DNA from: Acidimicrobiales bacterium
GTDB lineage: Bacteria > Actinomycetota > Acidimicrobiia > Acidimicrobiales > SZUA-35
Length of the DNA: 9,447 bases
Direction: 5' to 3'
Assembly (NCBI GenBank): GCA_024641625.1
Contig: JAHECQ010000133.1
Span: 1 to 9,447, forward strand
The translations under genes were made by a program, and so were the position numbers. This document shows positions 1 through 5,338 of the stretch, in pieces. The notes beneath the pieces were generated by a model. The model ran no database searches. It was not told the origin of the DNA and saw nothing but the letters and a program-made list of their open reading frames with translations. The stretch's first letter is position 1; each line of letters begins with the position of its first letter.

Positions 1-348
1 GCTCCCCAGTGGTACCCAGGCGGCGCGGCTGGCGTCGTCGCCCGGGGAGATGGCCGGAAGGCCGTGGTGCGGTACCCCCACGGGCTGGGCCAGGAAGTCC
101 ATGATCACGAAGTGGAAGTCGTCGCTGATCCGTTCGACCCACCCGAGGAACGGCCCGCACGTCACCGGCAGGTTGGTCTCCTCGGCCACTTCGCGCTCGA
201 CGGCGTGGACCAGCGTCTCTCCGGGTTCGACTCGTCCGCCGGGTACCGACCAGCTGCCGACTGCGGGGGGCCGGCCACGTTCGACGAGCAGGAGGCAGTG
301 ATCGACGATGATGATCGCACCGACTGCCACCTCGGCCCGAGTCGGCAC
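1..348 (-). CDS. Nudix hydrolase, 3' end cut by the window edge
   Basis: The first 116 codons of a Nudix-family hydrolase; the C-terminus lies beyond position 1. Nudix enzymes cleave nucleoside diphosphates linked to another moiety, using Mg2+ held by the Nudix box. The N-terminus reads PTRAEVAVGAIIIVD, a hydrophobic first strand, then a WSVPGGRVEPGE segment. The box spans residues 38 to 60, with Gly38, Glu44 and the REVAEE helix (52-57) all present. The usual late Gly of the REUXEEXGU pattern is Asn59. A GTG start at 346-348 is chosen because GAGGA lies 6 nt upstream and the GNAT stop codon is only 2 nt before it, indicating translation from the same mRNA. The substrate cannot be told. The family is certain; the exact start is likely. 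Confidence 0.88.
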   Translation of the reverse strand, partial: MPTRAEVAVGAIIIVDHCLLLVERGRPPAVGSWSVPGGRVEPGETLVHAVEREVAEETNLPVTCGPFLGWVERISDDFHFVIMDFLAQPVGVPHHGLPAISPGDDASRAAWVPLGS

Positions 349-350
349 GA

Positions 351-818
351 TCAGTCCTCGGTGTCGAGCCGGCGGTTCACGACCAACAGCCTCGCCTTGA
401 GCCCGAAGGACTCGAAGAAGTTCTTGGTCTCCCGATCGCCGGGAAGCGCGACCGAATCGATCGACTGACAGCCCTGCGCCCGCAGGACGTCGATCGCCAG
501 GTTCATCAATGCCTCCCCCACGCCGGCGCCCCGGGCCTCGGACTCCACGACGAAGGACTCGAGACGTCCGAGCTTCGATCCGTCACTCAGCACCTCGACG
601 GTGAACACGGCGTAACCCAACACGACATCGTCGATCGTGCCGACCAAGGCTCTGCCTTCGGCGATGGCCGCTCGAATCCGGGCCGGCTCGTTCGCGGCCT
701 CCCGGAGCAGGAGAAGCATTCCCCCGCGAGCCTCGCGAATGTCGTCGCGAATGGCTCCGGCGATACGGGTCAGCGCTTCGAGGTCGTTGGAGTCAGCCGA
801 GCGAGCTGCCTCACTCAT
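351..818 (-). CDS. GNAT-family N-acetyltransferase
   Basis: A 155-residue protein of the GNAT superfamily, which transfers an acetyl group from acetyl-CoA to an amine. The acetyl-CoA pyrophosphate loop is visible as ARGAGVGEAL at residues 95-104, after a strand reading GRLESFVVES (84-93). The C-terminal part has the typical FFESFGLKAR turn (134-143) before a final strand LLVVNRRL. Length is normal for a single-domain GNAT. The ATG overlaps the stop of the preceding gene as ATGA (815-818), with GGAG a few bases upstream, so it is probably translationally coupled. The Nudix gene follows after 2 nt. The acceptor is unknown; it could be a small metabolite or a protein such as one encoded in the same cassette, but nothing in the sequence decides this. 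Confidence 0.88.
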   Translation of the reverse strand: MSEAARSADSNDLEALTRIAGAIRDDIREARGGMLLLLREAANEPARIRAAIAEGRALVGTIDDVVLGYAVFTVEVLSDGSKLGRLESFVVESEARGAGVGEALMNLAIDVLRAQGCQSIDSVALPGDRETKNFFESFGLKARLLVVNRRLDTED

Positions 819-1372
819 TGGGCTCCGAGCAGCTGATCGATGCGAGCCAGGACGGTCTTGCGCTTCCGTCCGGCCTCCTCGTGCGCCTTGATGGCGGCCA
901 GCGCGTCGCCATCGAGCGAGGGCAAGGTCCCGATGAGATCCCGAGCGCTGATCGAGTCGTAGTCCACCACGCCGCCGATCGTGGTCGATGGTGACGCGTC
1001 CTCGGTCGCCGAGGATGATGGTTCCGACGGAGCCGGCGTTGCCGCGTCCGTCGGGGCGCCGGTCGGTTTCGCGGTGTCGGCACCGGGTACTCCGAGGGCG
1101 ATGCCGGCTTCGATGAGTACACGCGACAGGGGGCCGGCCGCCGATCTGGCCGCGGTCTCGAGCACCTTGCGCACTTGTTCCTCGACCTGTTCGGGTCCGC
1201 GCTGGGCGGCCATCTGGGCAGCCAGCTTCGCCAGCTGGGTCTGGCTCCGACCCCGCTTCACGAGTCGCTCGAGCACCTGGTCTCGCTCCCAGAGCAGACC
1301 GAGGGGAGCGTAGAACAAGAGATCGGCGAGCCGGTCCGACAGCTCGGAGCCTTCCGCCGAGGGATCGGTCAT
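815..1372 (-). CDS. conserved-looking helical protein of unknown function, 185 aa
   Basis: Not assigned to a named family. Three parts are visible. Residues 10-95 are mostly helical: LSDRLADLLFYAPLGLLWER, then a Gln/Ala-rich amphipathic stretch with an LVKRGRSQTQLAKLAAQ motif, then an Ala-rich helix. Residues 97-132 are a Pro/Ala/Ser/Thr-rich linker of low complexity. Residues 137-183 form a compact tail, YDSISARDLIGTLPSLDGDALAAI followed by a KAHEEAGRKRKTVL helix, which looks like a small helical hairpin module of the kind that binds protein or nucleic acid. There is no signal peptide; the segment FYAPLGLL is too short for a confident membrane span. The ATG (1370-1372) overlaps the upstream stop as ATGA with no clear Shine-Dalgarno, so translation probably depends on coupling. 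A longer in-frame start at 1459 would run deep into the upstream gene and is unlikely. Confidence 0.8.
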   Translation of the reverse strand: MTDPSAEGSELSDRLADLLFYAPLGLLWERDQVLERLVKRGRSQTQLAKLAAQMAAQRGPEQVEEQVRKVLETAARSAAGPLSRVLIEAGIALGVPGADTAKPTGAPTDAATPAPSEPSSSATEDASPSTTIGGVVDYDSISARDLIGTLPSLDGDALAAIKAHEEAGRKRKTVLARIDQLLGAQ

Positions 1373-1881
1373 GACGGCCGATGCAGCTCGATCCCGTCGC
1401 CCATGGGGCACGGGGTGTTCAGCTGCGCACGGCTCACCACGAGGAAGCAGAGTCCACACAGGAACTCGTCACCCCGCTTGGCGGGCATGTTCTTCGGGCC
1501 TTCTTCCCCGTCGGACTCGTCCTCGTCATCGTCGTCGTCGACCGAGGCAGCCATGCGGTCTCGCAGGATCTCCTCGAGGTCGGCCTCGACGTCGTCGGGA
1601 TCGGTGTCGTCGTCCTCGTCCTCGTCCTCTTCCTCGCCGGCTCGACGCGTGCGGACCCGGGGTTCGACCGGTTCCTCTTCTTCGTCTTCCCCTTCGTCTT
1701 CGACGACGACTGCATCGAACTCTTCGTCGATGTCGTCGTCGAGGTCGTCGTCGAGGTCGTCGTCGAGTTCGAGCGCCGGGTCCAGGACGTCCTCGAGGTC
1801 CTCGTCGTCCAGGCCATCCTCTTCGGGATCGAGATCGTCCAGGGCCTCGTCGGCCACCTCGATGTCGTCGTCGTCACTCAT
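1369..1881 (-). CDS. extremely acidic protein with C-terminal Cys knuckle, DUF4193-like
   Basis: A 170-residue protein in which I count 77 Asp or Glu (45%). Residues 1-70 are nearly pure acidic low complexity. A short basic island PRVRTRR (74-80) interrupts it, then comes a second acidic block, a possibly helical DVEADLEEILRDRM segment (97-110), and a C-terminal knuckle GDEFLCGLCFLVVSRAQL (137-154) with Cys142, Cys145 and Cys158. The EF-C-x2-C-FLV-x4-Q-L arrangement resembles actinobacterial DUF4193 proteins, which usually end in a second CxxC pair. Here only one further Cys is seen, so a complete four-Cys zinc site is not evident. GGTGAGG lies 4 nt before the ATG. It is the first gene of a four-gene coupled cassette. 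Function is unknown; a metal-dependent or nucleic-acid-mimic role would be speculation. That this is a real gene is supported by both couplings and the non-repetitive tail. Confidence 0.8.
   Translation of the reverse strand: MSDDDDIEVADEALDDLDPEEDGLDDEDLEDVLDPALELDDDLDDDLDDDIDEEFDAVVVEDEGEDEEEEPVEPRVRTRRAGEEEDEDEDDDTDPDDVEADLEEILRDRMAASVDDDDDEDESDGEEGPKNMPAKRGDEFLCGLCFLVVSRAQLNTPCPMGDGIELHRPS
1732..1767 (-). repeat. 12-bp tandem repeat, three perfect copies, inside the acidic gene
   Basis: Three identical copies of gtcgtcgtcgag (plus-strand reading) encode a repeating Asp-Asp-Leu-Asp pattern in the acidic protein. The surrounding 1690-1880 is also rich in GAC/GAG/GTC triplets, so replication slippage is the probable origin and the length may vary between strains. 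Confidence 0.85.
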
Positions 1882-1943
1882 GCAGCCTCACCAGCAAGCC
1901 TCAACCAAATGGTCTCAACGCGTCATCGCGCCATTCGTGGCGG

Positions 1944-1949
1944 ACTCTA
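1944..1949 (-). promoter_or_regulatory. possible -10 element for the acidic-protein cassette
   Basis: On the minus strand the hexamer TAGAGT fits the actinobacterial TAnnnT -10 pattern, about 63 nt before the acidic-protein ATG. I see no convincing -35 at 16-18 nt. It is the only such hexamer I would nominate in the 120-nt gap (1882-2001), which must hold a promoter if the cassette is transcribed on its own. Confidence 0.2.
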
Positions 1950-1972
1950 CACACTCCGAGCCGACGTGCACG

Positions 1973-1998
1973 GGTTCCCGACAGACTTCTCCGGGACC
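1973..1998 (-). terminator. weak hairpin after the LysM gene
   Basis: Four nt after the LysM-transglycosylase stop codon there is an imperfect stem: GGTCCCG pairs with CGGGAACC on the minus strand (7 bp with one bulged A), with an 11-nt loop. No T-run follows, so it is at best a weak or Rho-assisted terminator, or a 3'-end stabilising structure. Confidence 0.3.
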
Positions 1999-2001
1999 AG
2001 G

Positions 2002-2931
2002 TCAGTTCGCCCCGAAGAACTGGCGGTGAACCAGCACGTTCTCGACGTACTGCTCGGTCGAGGAGAACAGTCCTCCGGCCGTGACGGAGCCTGGACCCTG
2101 GTAGTACGCGGCAATGGCGAGGCGTTCGTCTCCCATCCGGTCCAGCAGCCAGCGAACGTAACGAGCGCTGATCCGGATGTTGTCCTCGGGGTTGGCTGCA
2201 TCCAGTTCAGGGTGTCCAATGAGGCTGTCGGCCACCCAGCGCTCGGTGGCGGGCATCAACTGACCGATCCCGCGCGCTCCCTTGTTCGACAACGCAGCAT
2301 TGTTCCAGCCCGATTCCTGCCAGGCAATGGCCATCAGGAGGTCGACGGGAATACTGTTCGCGCCGGCCCACTTCTCGAAGTAGGGAATCAGCGCGAGTCG
2401 CTCGGGTGTGGTCACGATCCGCTCGGGTAGACGGTCATAGGAACCGCTGGCGCCCAGCGCGAACCCGTCGCCGGCCGGAATCGTCAGCGTCTGGCCGATC
2501 CGAATGCTGTGTCGGTCGGGCAGGTTGTTGAGCTCGGCCAGTTCGCGGGTCGACACGCCCGCGTGCAGGGCCAACACGCTCAACGTGTCACCTGGTTGCA
2601 CCTCGTAGTCGACCAGCCTGCGCTCGACCGCTGGACGTTCGACGCTGCTGGTCACGGGAAGCATGATTTGTTGTCCCGATCGCACGTGATCGGGATCGCT
2701 GAGGTCGTTGGCCGCGACCAGATCGGCCACCGAGACGCCCGTGCGAATCGCAATGTGCGAGAGCGTTTCGTTCTCCCTGACGGTGTAGGTCGTCTCCGAT
2801 GGCGAGTGGGCTGTCACCGGTGAGGCGCCCCAGAGGGTGAGGGTACTGAGGGCGCCGGCGACCAGGGTTGCGGTGCACGCCTTGCGGGCTCGACGGCGGG
2901 TGGCGATGAACTGCGATGACCTCATGACCAT
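2002..2931 (-). CDS. exported LysM-repeat lytic transglycosylase
   Basis: Peptidoglycan-binding and -cleaving enzyme acting outside the membrane. From the chosen ATG (309 aa) it has a basic n-region TRRRARK (11-17), a hydrophobic core (about 20-36) and a likely cleavage site near PVTA-HS (residue 41). Two LysM modules follow (about 49-92 and 109-152), both with the Y-x-V-x3-(D/E)-T-L-S pattern and a GQ-x3-(L/I)-P end. The C-terminal half (about 196-300) is an SLT/lysozyme-like domain: AIAWQESGWN carries the catalytic Glu206, followed by GARGIGQLMP (218-227) and AIAAYYQGPG (272-281), all hallmark blocks. The ATG at 2929-2931 has GAGGG 8 nt upstream. An in-frame ATG at 2962-2964 would add 11 residues and could serve a leaderless transcript. 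A start at 3081 would overlap the ThyX-like gene and is rejected. Confidence 0.9.
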   Translation of the reverse strand: MVMRSSQFIATRRRARKACTATLVAGALSTLTLWGASPVTAHSPSETTYTVRENETLSHIAIRTGVSVADLVAANDLSDPDHVRSGQQIMLPVTSSVERPAVERRLVDYEVQPGDTLSVLALHAGVSTRELAELNNLPDRHSIRIGQTLTIPAGDGFALGASGSYDRLPERIVTTPERLALIPYFEKWAGANSIPVDLLMAIAWQESGWNNAALSNKGARGIGQLMPATERWVADSLIGHPELDAANPEDNIRISARYVRWLLDRMGDERLAIAAYYQGPGSVTAGGLFSSTEQYVENVLVHRQFFGAN

Positions 2932-2961
2932 CCTGTCGGCCCTCGAATCGTCGATGTGAGC

Positions 2962-2999
2962 CATTCGGCCCACGATAGGTGGGCGAACCAGGCCGAATG
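2962..2999. repeat. inverted repeat, 9-bp perfect arms, 20-nt spacer
   Basis: CATTCGGCC (2962-2970) and GGCCGAATG (2991-2999) are perfect reverse complements. A second, overlapping dyad GCCCAC-GATAG-GTGGGC (2968-2984) lies across the left arm and spacer. The structure fills the gap between the ThyX-like stop codon (3002) and the LysM start. It could be an operator for the LysM gene, or an RNA hairpin at the end of the ThyX-like mRNA. No T-run follows on the minus strand, which argues against a classical terminator. Confidence 0.7.
2972..2977 (-). promoter_or_regulatory. possible -10 element for the LysM transglycosylase gene
   Basis: Minus-strand TATCGT fits TAnnnT and sits 7 nt before the in-frame ATG at 2964, so a transcript could begin at or next to that ATG (leaderless). 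Alternatively it gives a short leader of about 33 nt to the ATG at 2931, which has its own ribosome-binding site. No clear -35 is seen. It lies inside the dyad at 2962-2999, as a repressor-controlled promoter would. Confidence 0.3.
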
Positions 3000-3001
3000 A
3001 C

Positions 3002-4606
3002 TCAGACCGATCCGGGGTCGGCCCGCCGTGCCTCGGCTCGTCGCTCTGCCTCGAGGCGTCCCAGATCGGTCTCCGAGGCATGATTGACGAAGGTCATCAT
3101 CGCGGCGATGGCGTGATGGCCGGCCGTTTCGGCGATCGCCCGATGCATCTGCTGGGCAACGGTGCGGTAGGCCGGATGGCCCTGCGGGGTCGACCGGAGC
3201 TCGAGGAGATGCATGGCGGCCCGAGCGTTGAGGTTGAAGTTGAAGCGAACGCGATACGCGAGCGCCACTGCATAGGAGGACTGGGGACCGAACGCAGGAG
3301 CCAGTGCCTCGAACAACTCACCCGAGCGCTCCATCGCCTCATCGAACCGATCGGCAACTCCGGCGTCATCGACGAGTTCGGGTCGGGTGTAGCCATGCCG
3401 TGTGGTGAGTTGCTGCCAGTCGATGGTGAGCATGCGGTGCCGTTGAAGATCACGGAACGCCCCGTAGTCCGCCAGGACGTCGAACCGGTAGAAGGGGCGC
3501 TCGAGCGCCCGACCGGGGCGATGGCGCCGATTTCGGCGATCTCCGCAATAGGCCCGCACGATGTCGATCCGCTGGTCGACGGACATGGCGCGAACGGCTT
3601 GCTCGATCGACCGCTCGGGCCGGTTCGAGTACGGATACAGCATCGCCGTCACCACTTTGATCTCGGCATCGGGATCGAAATCGACCAGATCGACGATCGG
3701 TTCGTTGTCGTAGGGACCCTCCGATGGGAGCACCTGCTCGGACAGTTCCTCCATCGAGCGTCGCGTGTCGACGAAGTAGTCCACCCACTCGCCGCCACGC
3801 TCGGGAATGTCGATCCGCCGAACGAACGACGGAATGACCTTTCTCAGCTCGGTGAGGATGAGTTCGGCGTAACTGCGCGCTTCGGGCAATGGGTGAGCGC
3901 GGAGGCGAAGCAGCATCTGCTCGTAGGCTTGGCCGGAGCCGTACATGCCCACGTTCGACTGTGCAGCCGCCGGCAGGATGCCGCGAACGGCATCGAGCGC
4001 CTTGGCCTTGACGGCCATGCGATAGACGAAGTCGCTGTCGGCAGGGTTCTTCGGGGTGGTGAGTCTGACGTGTTCGGCCACGATGGGCGCGAGCTCGGCG
4101 TAGGTGTCGAACAGTCGATCCATGTCGCCGACATATCGCGTGCCGAGTTCGGACGACAGGATCTCGGGATCACGGTAGAAGCGGTACCGTCCGCCGGTCC
4201 GGCTGTCGTAGGCGATGTAGCGGGTCGACTGTTCCAAATAGGAGGCAAGTCGTCCCCACTCCAGTGCCTTCGTGAGCAGGTTCGAAGCCTGTTCACAGGC
4301 AAGGTGCACGCCCCCGAGCTGGGCAACGGAGTCGTCGCCGTACTCGACGAAGACGCGCTCGTAGAGCTCCTCGGCTCGGTCCAGGCCGATGGTGGCATCG
4401 ATGCTGGCGTCACCCTCGATGTCGAGGTCGCCGACGAACTCGTCGAGGAACAGCCGACGCAGGCTCTTCGCCGAACGCGAATAGCGGGCGAAGAGAGCGC
4501 CCTTGACCACCTCGGGGAGGTTGACGAGTGCGAACACCGGCTGATCGAGGTTGGTGAAATAGCGTCGCAGGACGTCCTGCTCTTCGACAGAGAACTCCTC
4601 GATCAT
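3002..4606 (-). CDS. ThyX-like two-domain protein (FAD-dependent thymidylate synthase superfamily)
   Basis: A 534-residue protein resembling the ThyX superfamily, whose classical members use FAD and methylene-tetrahydrofolate to make dTMP. Classical ThyX is about 220-250 residues; this one is about twice that and looks like two related halves. The N-half has an EYGDDSVAQLGGVHLACEQ block (88-106) and R119-xx-S-xx-E-x-S-x-R-Y130, close to the back of the RHRxxSxNExSxRY signature. The C-half has RHRMLTIDWQQLTTRHGY (389-406), keeping RHR but with Thr for the first Ser, Asp for Asn and Trp for Glu. Activity as a thymidylate synthase is therefore uncertain; database names for such proteins may over-call it. 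The ATG at 4604-4606 begins IEEFSVEEQDVLRRYF, where family-like sequence starts; an upstream GTG at 4645 would add 13 less typical residues. It is separated by 104 nt from the gene before it. Confidence 0.82.
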   Translation of the reverse strand: MIEEFSVEEQDVLRRYFTNLDQPVFALVNLPEVVKGALFARYSRSAKSLRRLFLDEFVGDLDIEGDASIDATIGLDRAEELYERVFVEYGDDSVAQLGGVHLACEQASNLLTKALEWGRLASYLEQSTRYIAYDSRTGGRYRFYRDPEILSSELGTRYVGDMDRLFDTYAELAPIVAEHVRLTTPKNPADSDFVYRMAVKAKALDAVRGILPAAAQSNVGMYGSGQAYEQMLLRLRAHPLPEARSYAELILTELRKVIPSFVRRIDIPERGGEWVDYFVDTRRSMEELSEQVLPSEGPYDNEPIVDLVDFDPDAEIKVVTAMLYPYSNRPERSIEQAVRAMSVDQRIDIVRAYCGDRRNRRHRPGRALERPFYRFDVLADYGAFRDLQRHRMLTIDWQQLTTRHGYTRPELVDDAGVADRFDEAMERSGELFEALAPAFGPQSSYAVALAYRVRFNFNLNARAAMHLLELRSTPQGHPAYRTVAQQMHRAIAETAGHHAIAAMMTFVNHASETDLGRLEAERRAEARRADPGSV

Positions 4607-4626
4607 GTACGCACCCACGGCGACAG

Positions 4627-4632
4627 AGGGTA
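4627..4632 (-). promoter_or_regulatory. possible -10 element for the ThyX-like gene
   Basis: Minus-strand TACCCT fits TAnnnT and lies 20 nt before the ATG at 4606, giving a leader of roughly 13 nt. If used, it excludes the alternative GTG start at 4645. The -35 region is not convincing. Confidence 0.25.
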
Positions 4633-4646
4633 TGGGCACCAGCACG

Positions 4647-4682
4647 CAGAACGGCGGACCCTGGCTGCACTGATCCGTTCTG
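4647..4682. repeat. inverted repeat, 8-bp perfect arms, 20-nt spacer
   Basis: CAGAACGG (4647-4654) and CCGTTCTG (4675-4682) are exact reverse complements separated by 20 nt, in the gap between the lipid-kinase-like gene and the ThyX-like gene. It lies just upstream of the proposed -10 for the ThyX-like gene, so it could be an operator or an RNA stem. No T-run is present. Confidence 0.5.
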
Positions 4683-4690
4683 GCAGGTCA

Positions 4691-4710
4691 GAGGCTTGCC
4701 GTTGAGCCTC
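4691..4710 (-). terminator. weak hairpin directly after the lipid-kinase-like gene
   Basis: GAGGCT (4691-4696) and AGCCTC (4705-4710) form a perfect 6-bp stem with an 8-nt loop, starting immediately after the TAG stop. There is no following T-run, so it is a weak terminator candidate for the end of the tat-helicase operon. Confidence 0.3.
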
Positions 4711-5328
4711 CTAGAGCACGATCCAGTAAGCATCGGTTTGGGCGCGCACGGTGATCGATCGAGTGAGGCCAAGGTTCTCACCATCGGCGAAGACCCGAAT
4801 CGGGTGAGCGAACGTGTGCTCCCACCGAGGCGTGCGTGCGGTTCGCAGCGATGGATGTGGCAGGTGGGTCCCTGTGGCGGCGCGCCGACGCGCCTCGATT
4901 CGCTGCCGTAGCGGGAGCGATCCAACGGTCACGTCGAGGAGGCCGTCGTTGGGATGAGCACGGGGTCCGAGGTAGAGCCGGCCGAGCCACGCAGCGTTCA
5001 TGACGACGGCGAACTCGCCGCGCCAGCCGAGACGATGGGCCAGCACGTGGGCGGCGAACGGAACCTCGTCGCCGCGGTCGGTCTTCACCCAGCCGAGATC
5101 GAGGGGGTACCACCAATGATCGACCGGTCGTGGTGCTCGTGGGTCTTCTGATCCGCCGAGCGTGCGGAGCAGATCGCCGGCGCTGACCGATACCGCGGGC
5201 GGCGAGGTGGGGTCGAGGGCGCGGAGCTCTGTGACGAGCCCGGCAAGTTCGGCATCGTTGTCGGCGACAGGGATGTCGCCGGGCCGCTGGCCTGGGTGAC
5301 CCCACGCGGTCGAGCGGTCGATGACCAC
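4711..5328 (-). CDS. diacylglycerol/lipid kinase C-terminal-domain-like protein
   Basis: A 205-residue protein resembling the C-terminal beta-rich domain of the DagK/YegS lipid kinase superfamily. Matching features are GEFAVVMNAAWLGRLYLGPR (104-123), then AHPNDGLLDVTVG (124-136), a GTHLPHPSL block (153-161) and ADGENLG (181-187), equivalent to the usual H-P-x-D-G-LLDV, G-x-H-x-x-HP and DGE elements. The N-terminal ATP-binding half with its GGDGT motif is absent: residues 1-100 contain no such motif, and the upstream gene ends 10 nt before the start. Independent kinase activity is therefore doubtful; a lipid- or nucleotide-binding role is possible. The start is GTG (5326-5328) with GAGG 8 nt upstream and no other start in the overlap region. 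It is probably the last gene of the tat-helicase operon. Confidence 0.72.
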   Translation of the reverse strand: MVIDRSTAWGHPGQRPGDIPVADNDAELAGLVTELRALDPTSPPAVSVSAGDLLRTLGGSEDPRAPRPVDHWWYPLDLGWVKTDRGDEVPFAAHVLAHRLGWRGEFAVVMNAAWLGRLYLGPRAHPNDGLLDVTVGSLPLRQRIEARRRAATGTHLPHPSLRTARTPRWEHTFAHPIRVFADGENLGLTRSITVRAQTDAYWIVL

Positions 5329-5338
5329 GGGTGCGGCC

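Noticed and set aside
1373..1459. Upstream start for the 185-residue helical protein
   Set aside because: The extension lies wholly within the acidic gene and reads as an Arg/Pro-rich shadow. The ATGA overlap at 1369-1372 is the simpler start.
1728..1770. Repeats in the acidic gene as a CRISPR or regulatory array
   Set aside because: The units are 12 bp, contiguous, in frame and coding, with no spacers.
1175..2430. Plus-strand open frames encoding Ser-rich or Val/Asp-rich runs opposite the acidic gene
   Set aside because: The Ser, Arg and Val runs are frame-shifted or antisense readings of the GAC/GAG repeats. Only the minus-strand frame has a Shine-Dalgarno, a coupled neighbour and a non-repetitive conserved-looking tail.
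2932..3081. Long N-terminal extension of the LysM transglycosylase starting at 3081
   Set aside because: It would overlap the ThyX-like gene by 80 bases and place about 50 hydrophilic residues before the signal peptide. The ATG at 2931 has a good ribosome-binding site.
3080..4705. 541-codon plus-strand open frame opposite the ThyX-like gene
   Set aside because: It covers almost exactly the minus-strand gene, has no recognisable domain, and its product lacks the ThyX-type blocks seen in the sense frame.
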